Assembly: GCF_964204645.1 (NCBI RefSeq)
Contig: NC_134028.1
Coordinates: forward strand, 17,039,263-17,103,262
Source of the DNA: Tubulanus polymorphus
Taxonomy: Eukaryota; Nemertea; Palaeonemertea; Tubulaniformes; Tubulanidae
Reading direction: 5' to 3'
DNA: 64,000 nucleotides
Shown here: one piece after another, positions 30,908 to 41,469 of the stretch
Layout of the letters: each line of letters starts with the position of its first letter
Position numbering within the stretch: the first letter of the stretch is position 1
The notes under the pieces: generated by a model
Seen by the model: the letters and a program-made list of their open reading frames with translations, nothing else
The model's database searches: none
Told to the model about the DNA's origin: nothing
Made by a program: the position numbers and the translations under genes

Positions 30908-32609
30908 GTAAGTATGGCTCACTCGTCTTTTAGCAAAAGGTAGAAAGTTTCTTTTGTCCAATGTCGTATAGCGCCGCTGCGGTCGAAAATCGAACTAATC
31001 TGTCAAGTCGATAATTTTCTAAGTGAGAAGACGCCGCGTTCAGTTCGCGGTACACTGTACGTACAGTTTTTCGATACACTGCTGTTCAACAAATTTGTTT
31101 TGAAGTTGAAGTTCACAGCGCGCTATTCAGTTTTCAGAAGTAGAGGGCTAAAATAACATCATTCGTAAGATCTCAGATTGAATATTTTCATCAGATTCAG
31201 AGCTCAGTTCATTGTATAAAATGTGTTATTTCATGTATTAGACAGTTACTTCTATTACTCTGACAGGAGTTTTTATGTCATAATTTTTTTACCTCATGTG
31301 TAACTCAATTATAGCAGAGTTGATAGTTTAATTACCAATTATTAATTTATAAATAAATTAGTATTATTAATCTAATTATTGGATTGATTATTATTAAGAG
31401 ATATGACATTATAAACATATATATAATGCACAGATATGGATGTTATATATAATGCAAAGATAATGTATTTCTACTCGCATAGAAATGAGACTAAAGTTTT
31501 CCTGTTTGGATATTCTAAAAGCTTATAAGTCCTTTGCCAAGGATATGAATGGTTTGTGATGATATTATGTTAACTAAATTCATTTGTTGGTTGAACGATT
31601 TCAATTAATATCGCAATATTTAGCATTCGTGATATAATTAATATGATAGAGATATGGCCATTTGTCTATTGTTTATGTTAGCAAAAGATTGCATTTGATA
31701 TAGAAGGCTTTAAAATGTTTTGATGTATGGTTGAGATTTTCAAAATAAATGTTATGCTTACATGAGATAATTGGAACTAGATGTTTTATTTCATTTTTAT
31801 CAAGTATCGATGGATGAGAAGTCTTTCGACGATGTGCAGTTAGCCCATTAGAGTTTGCCTTAAAATACTTTACTCTCAGTCTAAGCTGAATTTAATTCAT
31901 ACCGCCGTTACAGTACCATAAAATTCACACAAAATCTTTAGCGTCATTGGAATAGGACGTCCCCTGTTTCACATCCGGCAGGTGTGTTGACGGTGGGTAA
32001 GTTTAATAAGGTACACCAAATCTATTAAAACGATCGCTATTTTAAAATCAAATCATCCCGAAGAAATTGGGGATTCGAACCTATCGGATATATACTGGTA
32101 CTCGGCGTCTTTCCACTTAACAAAACATCGTCAATAACATTAGTTCTTATTATTGCTAAGTAGCGGCGCTACCGGTACTGTCGATCGGACATTAGAAACT
32201 TTCTACCTTTTGCCGTCTTTTAGAATAAGAGACCTATTGCATTAATCCTTCAATTCAAGTTGCTATACAACCTTTTATACAGATATTTACCTTATCAATA
32301 TAAACATGTATTTGCCATTAGCCATACAATTCAGTAAAACTTTTCCCGTCCAGATTTTGAAACATCATTTGACTCAATTTTTCCTCCTAGAAAATTGCTT
32401 TAGCTCATTCCAATGTTCGCAGTAAAAGTGAATGTAGCATGTATGATTCCCATCCATCAATTTTGTCTTGTTTCGTATTTTTAGCGAAAATCTCGAAAAA
32501 GTCTGACGTCGAGGCAGGTGGTGGCCAGACAAAGACATATTCTTGGGAAATATTTAAAGACGCATGGCAAACACACTTATTGTTAAATTTTTTCCTATCC
32601 TTATTTTGA
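30862..32609 (+). CDS. Candidate two-exon micro-gene, 56 codons
   Basis: The coding start at 30862 lies in the last of the tandem exons. The exon ends at a GTAAGT after 30907. A good acceptor (TTTCGTATTTTTAG) at 32483 begins a second exon, and the frame continues to TGA at 32607-32609, followed by AATAAA at 32624. The predicted product starts MDDSSKFDVDSHDQS, is polar in its first 30 residues, and ends in a Trp-containing amphipathic to hydrophobic tail (THLLLNFFLSLF) that could be a membrane anchor. I recognise no family. Its intron carries a 1.28-kb DNA transposon. This could be a host micropeptide gene, the 5' end of a longer gene, or chance. Confidence 0.3.
30933..32213. mobile_element. 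Non-autonomous DNA transposon with 9-bp target duplication
   Basis: The ends GCAAAAGGTAGAAAGTTTCT and its complement are inverted, and the similarity continues imperfectly for another 30 bases (to AGCGCCGCT). The element is flanked by CGTCTTTTA on both sides (30924-30932 and 32214-32222). A 9-bp duplication fits Mutator-like elements best; an 8-bp reading would fit hAT. It is 1281 bp long and has no transposase gene. It is inserted 16 bp past a splice donor. Confidence 0.85.
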
Positions 32610-32639
32610 AATTGAAGTATTGTAATAAACTATTGATTT

Positions 32640-34400
32640 ATTTTTGTTGATCAACGCAACTAGTTTTGTTGTTTTCTTTCTTAATTTACATTTGAATTGG
32701 ATGGTTATCTTGCGTAGGAGTCAGTTTGTCATCGAAGCAATACAGTCCAACTTGTTGACGTCTCAGATGCAGCGGGGCAGGGCGGTCATTATATTGTGGA
32801 CTTATACAAATTACACTTACACAGCCCAACGTGTTTCAGTGTGTAAACTCCGTCGTACTCCGCATTATAAGACAGCGAGGAATTGAGTTTTAGTCACCTG
32901 AGCCCTCGGCTTGATTCGACCAAAAAGATCTTAACTGACTTCACAGAATTTGATTATGAGTCAAGGATTTTCTAAATTTCTGAATGCTTTCTCTGGTTTT
33001 AAGATCAATTCAAATTCAATCTTCAAAATATTTTATTGAAAGAAATTTTACTGAAGACAGATTTTGAAATGAAGGATATATCCAGGCAAATAATTATAGC
33101 AAAATCAACTGATGATCATCAAGGTGAAGTTTTCATTCATCTTCGGCTAATTTGTCTACCCCTGATGATTGAAGCATTTTGGTTACTCGCGCCAATTAGT
33201 CAGCCACAGTCGATTTTCATGCCATCTGACCTCTTTCCATCTGTAATTAAGCAATCAAATGTAAGAATTACTTAGGTAAGGAGCGAAATAATATATAGAT
33301 ATCTTAGGAGACTATTTGAAATCATGAGTTTGTTGTGAAAATCTATTACTACAGTCTCGTAGAGCATAGACACCAAGCCACGTGGCATTGGTATTTTAAG
33401 GGATATTCAGTTTACTCCAAAACAAGTCAATGATTAACATTAAAAAGGCTTCATATCAAGGGTATGTCGCAGGACTCGTGACGCCCATGAATTATCATCC
33501 CATAATTACAATGAATCCAATTCTGCATGTACGTTAGCACGACTGATTACTAATCCAAATATTGCATTACAAAAAAAAAAATTACGCAAAACGTCAAGTA
33601 CTTACAGCATCTGAGACAGTTGCGCTTAAGTTAGCGTGTTAAGTTACGTCTTTGGCTGTCAATGTCGAAAAAGCCTAATTAGAAACATACATTTGCGCAC
33701 TGTGGTTTAATATTCCTGCAAGAATCCGCAAAGGAATTGAAGACCGTAGTGCCCAGTTCATTCCACGAATAATAGCTGGAAAGAAAGTAATCAAAATAAA
33801 TTGTCATGCACATTCAGTGTAAACCAGGCCATAACTAGCTGCTATTAAGGCATTCCACTGACTGGCTCTACCCATTATATTTAGGGCCTAAATCTATTCT
33901 AGGCGCATCCCCCCCCAAAAAGCTAGGCATTAAGTAAGTAGCCAACAATGATCATTGCTTCACCGAGTAGGCCTACTCATTTGCTACCATACTCATATTA
34001 TTAAAGAAATCATTTAATACATTCCCTGGTTAACGGATTCTCACCTTAAAATACATCATAGAACTATAACGGAATATCCGTTATAGATACATAAAGTCCG
34101 CTGTCGTTGTCATCGATACGAGTCGTCAACTGAACGCGGAAGTAAAATTCCGTGTGAAAATTCCTACAATTTCTGTCCATATCACGTTGATTTGACCCCG
34201 AAATCTTCAGGAAATGTAGCCAACGTAAATTGATTTACGAATAGAATTAATCAATTGACTCATTTTAGAAATCATGGTTTCATGAAGTTCATTAAAGTCC
34301 TAAAACTCGCGATAAATTTAAGCCGGAAATAATTTCAACCATCCACCATGTTGTTTCATTAATAAAACAATTGTTGCGCGCCGGCGCTGCACTGTGATAA
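32640..34400. other. Non-coding region
   Basis: No supportable gene. The frames at 32644-32886 and 33036-33275 have no recognisable content. A short palindromic ATAACGGAATATCCGTTAT is at 34069-34087, and its left half (ATAGAACTATAACGGAAT) recurs near 2787. Confidence 0.4.
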
Positions 34401-34401
34401 T

Positions 34402-34471
34402 GCATGGTTTCACTAGGATTCGAACCCTCGACCTCTCAGTTTGGAGTCAAACACCTTATCCACCATGCCAC
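34402..34471 (-). repeat. tRNA-derived (SINE-like or tRNA pseudogene) sequence
   Basis: On the minus strand an A-box TGGCATGGTGGATAAGG and a perfect B-box GGTTCGAATCC stand at tRNA spacing. An anticodon-loop-like ACTCCAAAC lies between them. The acceptor stem does not pair well, so it is a degenerate tRNA or a SINE head, not a functional tRNA gene. Confidence 0.6.
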
Positions 34472-34840
34472 AGGACAGGACGCTGTTTTTATCATTAGTG
34501 GGAGTACCATACAGGGCGAGTCGCGATTGCTACTATCATCCGGTGTTATCTTTCAGTAAGTAATTTTAAGTTTAAAATAGGACGGAGAGTGCATATGTAT
34601 AATCTACGCGGAGCGAATGCGTGTTATATTACTATCAGAATTCTACATTTCAATTAGAAGCAGTTAGTTGTCGAATCTGATAGATGAATTTTATGTGCGA
34701 AAAAAGTGGAAAATATGTAAATAATAATAATAACAATCAACAGAATTACAAAAGGGTTTTCGACGAAAGTCAGAAAACCCTAATGATAGCGCGAATTTCA
34801 ATAGGGTTTTCTGTAAAGAAACAGAAAACCCTCATTAAAA

Positions 34841-37800
34841 AAGTTCATCAAAGTGCTGCTGCTTATGGAATTTACATAAAATCAAATTATCCTGAATTAT
34901 ATGAAAGTCAATATATTTCTTTTAGAGGTGAAGATGTAGTTAATGATTTTTGTAACAAAATAATTGAAATAGAAAGTGATTTTGCAAGATTATTAATCAA
35001 AAATAAAAGAATAGTTATGACAAAAGAAGATGAAATTGATTTTAATTATGCAACTCATTGTTGTTACTGTGAAAAACGTTTTTATTCATTTGATAAAAAA
35101 GTTAGAGATCATGATCCTTTAAATTCAAAATATCGTGGAGCTGCTCATGAAGATTGTAATTTACAAGCTAAGAAAGTTAATTTTGTACTCATATCATTTC
35201 ATAATTTATCGGGCTTTGATACCCATCTATTTATAAAACAATTATCAGGAAATTTGGGGGCAATTAATCAAGAAATAGAAGAATATAATGCTATGAATGG
35301 TGCAAATGTAAGAAAATATGATTTTAAACTATTAGCTAAGACATCTGAAAATTATATTTCATTTCAATTTGGTTGCATTAGATTTTTAGATTCTTATAGA
35401 TTTCTAGCAAGTTCATTAGATAATTTAGCAAAAAGTTTAGTTGATAATGATTTTATAATTACTCAACATTATTATCAAAATGAACAAGATTTTAAATTAT
35501 TGAGATTTAAAGGCGCAATTCCTTATTCATTTTATAGAACACATGATGTTTTTTATGTAACAGAATTACTAAAAGAACAATTTTATGATCAATTAAAAGA
35601 GGAGTATGTGAATGATGAAGTTTTTAATAGAACATTAAATATTTGGAACCATTTTAAGATAGAAAATCATGGTGAATTAGTTGATCTTTACTTGAAATCA
35701 GATGTTATGATATTGGCTGACATATTTGAAAAATTTAGAGAAGTTAATTTAAATCATTTTAATGTTGATCCTTGTTATTGTTATTCAAGTCCTGGTTTAA
35801 CCTGGCAATGTGGTTTAAAATATACCAACGTAGAATTAGATTTATTTAAAGAACCAGACATGGTTTTATTATTTGAAAAATCAATTAGAGGTGGAATTAG
35901 TGGTGTTATGGGAGATAGACATTTTAAAGCAAATGATGAATATAAATTATTATATATTGACGCCAATAATTTATATGGTTGGGCAATGATGCAACCTCAA
36001 CCATACAAAAATTTTATATTAACAGACGTTGAAAATGATGATAAAACTAATTGGGAAAGTGCAATTATGAGTTTAGAAGATGAAGCATCAATTGGTTATT
36101 TCTTTGTAGTTGATTTAGAATATCCTGATAACATAAAGTTTAAAACAAGAAACTTACCTTATTGCCCAGAACATTCAACGTAGCTGATAGTTATTTAAGT
36201 GAATACCAGAAAAAAATAAAACCGGAAGATCATGTTTTTACAGAAGAATTGATATTAACACAAAATAATAAATATAATTATATTGCTCATTATAGAATGT
36301 TAAAATTTTATCTAAAACAAGGAATGAAATGAAAGAAAGTACATAGATATATTGAATTTAATCAATCGAAGTGGTTAGAAAAATATATAGATTTCAATAC
36401 TCAACAGAGAACCATATCGAAAACAGATTTTGAAAAAGATTTCTTCAAATTAATGAATAATAGTTTTTATGGTAAAACATGTGAAAATATTAGAAATAGA
36501 AATCATATTGAATTAGTAAATAATTCTGAACGATTAACACATTTACAATCGAGCCCTAGACAGTAAGGAAATAAAAGATTTGAAGCAGTAAAATTAAAAA
36601 GAACGTCAATGAAATTTAATAAACCCATATTCATTGGTTCGACTGTTTTAGAAATATCAATATTATTAATGTATGATTTTTATTATAATGTTTTACAACC
36701 ACTTTTTGGGGAAAAACATATAGAAATCTTATATTTTGATTCTGTAACAGCTGACACCCCAATATTATTAAAATGCAATGATAAAATATTGATAAGAAGA
36801 ATTTCAGAAATAATTCCAAAACAAAATGTACGTTATATTTCATATGGTGAAAAAGAATTAATACAAATAAATGGATTTATGGATGTATGGACAAGAAATG
36901 GATGGAAAAAATTAAAGAATATAATTAGGCATAAAACAAATAAGAAAATCTATAGAGTTAGAACTAAATTAGGGTTTGTAGATGTTACAGAAGATCATAG
37001 TTTAATTAAACGAAATGGTGATGAAATAAAACCAACTGATATAAAAATTGGAGATGAATCATTACATAAAAGATTTTTCCAAAGAATGAATCATATGTCA
37101 TTTGATGAAATAATTGATAATATTTATAATATAGAACCCGAAACATAAGAAGAAAAAGAATATTTTATAAATGGATTTTTCATGGGAGATGGTTCAGCAG
37201 GTGTTGTATAATTATGTTTGGGGTAATAAATATTGTTGGTATTTATGTAATCAAGATTTGAAATTATTAGAAAGAATACAGAAATACTGTGAAGAAGTTT
37301 ACCCAAATAAAACATTTAAAATCATAGATTTTATGAAATCATCAGCAGTTTATAGAATACATGTAAATAATACTAAAGATTTTGCAATTAAATATAATGA
37401 TGAATTCTATATTCATGCAATAGTGAAAAGTAATACTTCAACTAAAGAAAAGATAGTTCCAAATTATGTATTAAATGCATAAGATAATTTAAGAAAATGA
37501 TTCTTCATTGGACTCTATGCCGCAGATGGCTCAAAAAACTATACAAAACAGAAAACTATATCTTTGACACAAAAAGGAAAAGTTGCTATATCCGGATTGA
37601 ATATATTATGCAATTCATTAGGTTTTAATATGAATATTGGATTGATTAAATCTAAACCAAATTGCTTTAATTTAAGCCACACAGAAAAAGATTTAACTGA
37701 AGAAGTTAGAGATTTATTTGAAATATATAACCCAACAGATTATGTTTATGATTTAGCAACTGATGATGAAACATTTAACTGTGGATTTCCATTAATAGCA

Positions 37801-38262
37801 GTCAATACGGACGCGTACATTCTAAAAATCAAGACAAATGACATAACAAAAGACTTAAAAACATTAAAACATCATTTTGATTTTAGCAATTATCCCAAAG
37901 ATCATGAACTATTTAGCAATGATAATAAAAAGATTCCTGGTAAGTTTAAAGATGAATTAGGGGGTGATGAAATGATTGAATTTGTTGGGATCAGAAGTAA
38001 AATGTATAGCTATAGAACAAAAGATCATGAACCTAAAAAGTTAAAAGGAATAACAAAACATGTGGTTGATAAACATATAGAATTTCAAGATTATATAAAG
38101 TGTTTATATAATTCGATTGTAATGAAACATAAAATGAATTGTTTAAGATCAGAAGATCACGAGATGTACATTAATGAAGTTGAAAAAACTAGTTTAAATC
38201 CATTCGACGATAAAAGATTTTTTTTGGGTGATGGAATAAAAACATTGCCTTATGGTTATTAA
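34841..38262 (+). pseudogene. PolB exonuclease and polymerase domains, interrupted by an intein, decayed
   Basis: Continuation of the polymerase begun at 22800. The in-frame codons 34684-34840 come from the inserted repeat, so true coding starts near 34841 (VHQSAAAYGIY). Motifs appear in order: exonuclease II (HNLSGFDTHLF), exonuclease III (YLKSDVMILAD), polymerase A (YIDANNLYGWAM, the form typical of protein-primed PolB), polymerase B (LMNNSFYGKT) and polymerase C. Motif C is cut by the intein at 36741-37806, leaving YFD before and TDA after it. The C-terminal part (YPKDHELFSNDN, GKFKDELGG, RSKMYSYRT) is well preserved. Breaks: frame shift near 36175, TGA at 36330, TAA at 36564, TAA at 37146, shift near 37203, and two more stops inside the intein. 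The finger-like HCCYCEKRF...H region lies upstream of exonuclease II. Confidence 0.85.
36741..37806 (+). other. Intein with LAGLIDADG endonuclease in PolB motif C
   Basis: A protein-splicing element of about 355 codons, in two frames. It starts with Ser (SVTADTPILLK, block A). Block B is GFVDVTEDHSLIKR with the T..H pair. The homing endonuclease motifs are FINGFFMGDGS (about 37167) and FFIGLYAADGS (about 37500). Block F is VYDLATDDETFNCG and block G is PLIAVN, followed by a Thr of the host protein. The penultimate residue is Val, where His is usual. Insertion is exactly inside the metal-binding Y-x-D-T-D motif, the classic site used by PolB inteins in archaea and large DNA viruses. One frame shift (near 37203) and three stops (37146, 37480, 37498) make this copy inactive. 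Confidence 0.85.
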
Positions 38263-38555
38263 AACATGAAATCAAGATCATCATACTCGAAATCACTACT
38301 GGTTTCTTCATTTTTATTTAATTGTTTAGGTTCTTCCATTTCATTTTTCTCATTTAAATAGAGTTCTACATTGTACCACATTTCTCGCTTTCTTTGTTTC
38401 TTTTTGTTTGTTAATTCATCAAATGGAATTATAATATCGATGTTTAAAAGATTTACAATCTTATTTAAAAAGAATTCATAATTAATTGAATCTGTTATTT
38501 TATTATCCACATAATATCTTAATATTTTTTTGAATGTTTCTTTTATATTTTCCAT
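38259..38555 (-). CDS. Small charged protein of the Polinton-like element
   Basis: A frame of 98 codons convergent with PolB, overlapping its stop by four bases. It has a helical N-terminal half (FKKILRYYVDNKITDSINYE), a basic stretch KKKQRKRE and an acidic C-terminus. Bases upstream, to about 38625, look like further coding in another frame, so the true start may be earlier and shifted. There is no recognised domain and no TAAATG box at the 38555 start. Confidence 0.45.
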   Translation of the reverse strand: MENIKETFKKILRYYVDNKITDSINYEFFLNKIVNLLNIDIIIPFDELTNKKKQRKREMWYNVELYLNEKNEMEEPKQLNKNEETSSDFEYDDLDFMF

Positions 38556-38668
38556 ATCTTCTTCTGTTAATTTAGGTTTTTTTATAATAATCGTTAAATA
38601 ATAGATATAAATACATTTTCTTTTCTTGTGTGTTAAATGTTGATTGAATAATTGTTTTTATTATATCT

Positions 38669-39597
38669 TATTTAGTTATTTCACCATTTTTATTTTCTAT
38701 CATTTTCATTTTTTCAAGCCATTGCTTATATTCTGGTGTATAATCTTCCATAGAAAATATTTTAAAAATTTCATCTAGATTTTTTTATTTTGGTTCTATA
38801 AGAATATCTCTAGTTTTTTCATCACCCCATAAATTCCTTTGCCATCCACATTCATTACAAAATATCACAGGACCTTCTTGTGGTAAGTCCCCGTAAATAC
38901 ATTGTGGGCATTTTTTTCTATCATATCTTGGTGTAATAAGTCTTCATTAAGTTCTTGGTATTTACTTACGTTTTCTTTATGTTTTATTGTTCTATTATGT
39001 AGATTTAAATTACTTGTTGTAATAATCAATTTACAATATTTACAATAATGTTGTATTAATGAAGTTTTTTTAATGTTGTTTTTCTTACTAATTCATTATA
39101 TTGTTTTCTAGATTTTCAGCTGTTTCTTCATTATCTTGTAACGTTTTCTCATATTTCATTTTTTCTAATATAGCATTTTTTCTTTCATTGAATTCTGCTT
39201 CAAATTTATTAGAAATTTTATCTATATGTGCTTTACGAAATTGATGATTCTCCCAATCTTCTATATTTTCAGGGCTATATTTTGTTCGACAAGGCTCACA
39301 GAAATTATCTTTTATATTATTCTTATCAAAGAATAAGAAAGGTCTTTTCCAAATAATTTCAGGTTCAGTTTCAACAGAATTACTATTACTTTCGTTACTA
39401 TCAACATTAACCGTTGTGTCATTAATTTTACACTTCTCTGAATGTTTTTTAACATAATTTCTTGAGAATAATTTATTACAATTTGGGCAGTTTATTTTAG
39501 TGGGTTTATAATTTTTATCATGTTTTTTCATAGGTCGAGCCATATAACTTTTTCGTAGAAGTTCACCACAAATTTCACATGGTATCTTCTCATCCAT
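38669..39597 (-). pseudogene. Zinc-finger protein of the Polinton-like element, frame-shifted
   Basis: The first frame (39597-39088) starts at CTAAATAAATGG and encodes several Cys/His knuckles: CEICGELL near the start, CPNCNKLFSRNYVKKHSEKC at about 40-60, and CEPCRTKYSPENIEDWENHQ. Coding then continues in other frames to about 38669 with CKYCKLIITTSNLNLHNRTI, a CPQC...CNEC pair, and a tail ending near 38669, with a TAA at about 38786. I read this as one gene of roughly 300 codons broken by small indels. Function is unknown; nucleic-acid binding is plausible. Confidence 0.5.
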
Positions 39598-40180
39598 TTA
39601 TTTAGGAAAAATTGTATTAGAATTAATTTTTAGTGATGAGAGGTAATTTTTTTGTGCTATAAATAATGGTAGAATTAAAAGAATACAGAATATTTGTTGA
39701 TTCAAGAAGCTTACTAATTATAAATCGCATAATTTATTAGTACAATTAGATAGAGAATTAAGAATTGTGTAGATTTAAAATTAGTAAATATAAGTTTATT
39801 TAATTCTTTTCATAATATATCGAATAAAAGTCTTGATCATTTAGTTTTTAAAATTCATGTTAGAAATTTGAATAAATGGTTTCATCTTTATCTAAAACCA
39901 GGATTATATAATTTAGAAACATTAGCGCAGGAAATTAATAGAAGAGCTCGTTTAAAGGGTAACTGACACTTTTTCAAGAATTTTCTACTTTTGGAATAAA
40001 ATGATTCATTATAGTATACTATTGAGATTGACAATTTGAAAGATCGGAAAAAATTTCAATTTATAATGATATTTGATGATTTTGATTTTCGCGCGCCTCG
40101 TTTTGTTTACATCGTTCCGGAAAAACACGTGTACTGCGGGCTATTTATAGAACTACGTCATTAAAGGCAGCGACTCAATA

Positions 40181-41135
40181 ATGGCGTCTATAGAAATGAA
40201 TAGAGAATCGGACAATGGGAGCGATTCATCTGAATTTAATGCCACTTCGGCATCAAATTCAGATGAATCGCTTAGTGATTTTGAATGGCAGGAAACAAGT
40301 GACGAAGAGGAATTAATGATCGGGCCGTATTTATACGAACCAGAGGCAGAACCGAAGCGAAACGGCGATGGACCCAGACCGGAGGCAGAGGGAGACGACG
40401 ACGAAGGCCGAATAAACCGTTTGGAGCTGGATAATCTGAATCAGTGGTATGTTCATATAACAATTAACTTAAAAATATATATTTTAAGATTCATTAAGCC
40501 GTAGATTTAATTATAGGTTTTTGAGCTTTGTTGGCGAAGTTGAGAGAATCTTATCATGTTCGTTTCAAAAGCTCAGTGCGATTCAACGTCGTTGTGCTGG
40601 CACTGCTGGACTATTCTTGCACTGCATTGCATCAGCATAGGCTTACAACAAGTAGATACCTATATCCATACCTTAAAAATATTTTTATGGATAATCTTTT
40701 TAGGTGCCAATGTGGACACTGTCAGATCTTAGAGACGGAGCAAGAGTGTGTGTGCTGTATGGAGATTGATGTCGTGAAAAGAAGACTGGAATGGGTTTGG
40801 GTTTGGGAGGAGTCCGGACAAAATGAAGAGACCTGCATGACGGACACAGCAGCTTTCGCTTCGATCTGTTTGAACCCTTGGGTCCTGCAGCTGATGTGGA
40901 CCGAATTTAAACGGTAGTACGGACGGAAAAGTTTTGAAGGGCCAGCAAATGCGAAATTAAGACATGTAGCATACAGATCATTTGGTCGGTGGTGTTGGGG
41001 ATATTTGGGCAAGGAGAATAGGAGAATTTTGCCTGCTTGTGTCGTTTCGTGCATCCGCGCACATTTCCCTGAGGACGGTTATGAGGAGGACCATGTATAT
41101 AAAGGATTTCGTAATGTGTCGATTGATGGACCATA
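40181..41135 (+). pseudogene. P2X7 ballast-domain-like protein in K2, two exons, one nonsense codon
   Basis: Exon 1 (40181-40446) is acidic and Ser-rich, like that of K1. It splices at GTATGT to exon 2 (40704-41135), the junction again forming Trp before CQCGHCQ. Conserved features follow in order: ECVCCMEID, CMTDTAAFASICLNPWVLQ, then a TAG at 40915-40917, then RHVAYRSFGRWCWGYLGKEN, ILPACVVSCIR and YKGF before TAA at 41133. The similarity to the P2X7 cytosolic domain is clear in the Cys pattern, the AYR..RW.WG block and the LPxCVV block. The TAG may be decay or miscall. The shared splice position with K1 shows common ancestry of the gene. Confidence 0.8.
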
Positions 41136-41469
41136 ATGAATTAAAATAGAAGAATTCAACTTAAAAATTCTAACGATGTTTATATATTCTTCTTAACTTG
41201 TGCTTTTCTTACAGGTATTTTAATAAAACAATGACATCGCTTAGATATAAAATATAAATTTTATTGCATATTTATAATGTATAAAACGTTTTGCTTTCAA
41301 TCCATTGAGTTCTAATTTAAACATCTGATCGCAATTAATTGTTCAAGTAAGGAGCAGTTTTGTTATGCTTAAGCAGATCAATAATTTTATTTTCAGTTTC
41401 CTATCAATTTTCTACAGATCATTTATTGAGTGAACTGGTGTCTACAACTTTCACTTAGACTTGTAGTTT

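Larger units (their letters stand above)
24161..34832 (+). mobile_element. 10.7-kb insertion splitting the PolB gene
   Basis: The left edge begins AATATAGCTGCC, has a GCTGC/GCAGC hairpin and then GGGTTTTCTG at 24186. The right edge is a 30-base hairpin AGGGTTTTCTGT-loop-ACAGAAAACCCT at 34803-34832. The two edges thus carry an inverted GGGTTTTCTG/CAGAAAACCC pair. Polymerase coding stops at the left edge and resumes directly after the right edge, so this is one insertion event or a nest grown from one. No transposase or Rep/helicase gene is seen inside. The right-end hairpin plus short subterminal inverted repeats and an internal (TAA)n tract recall Helentron/INE-type elements, which is a guess. 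Confidence 0.5.

Noticed and set aside
34684..34840. N-terminal start of PolB at 34684
   Set aside because: These codons come from the (TAA)n and hairpin repeat also found at 22400-22480; polymerase-like sequence begins only near 34841.
22800..38262. Reassigned TGA codon in the Polinton-like element
   Set aside because: TGG is used for Trp in the same gene and TAA/TAG stops and frame shifts also interrupt it, so decay is the simpler reading.
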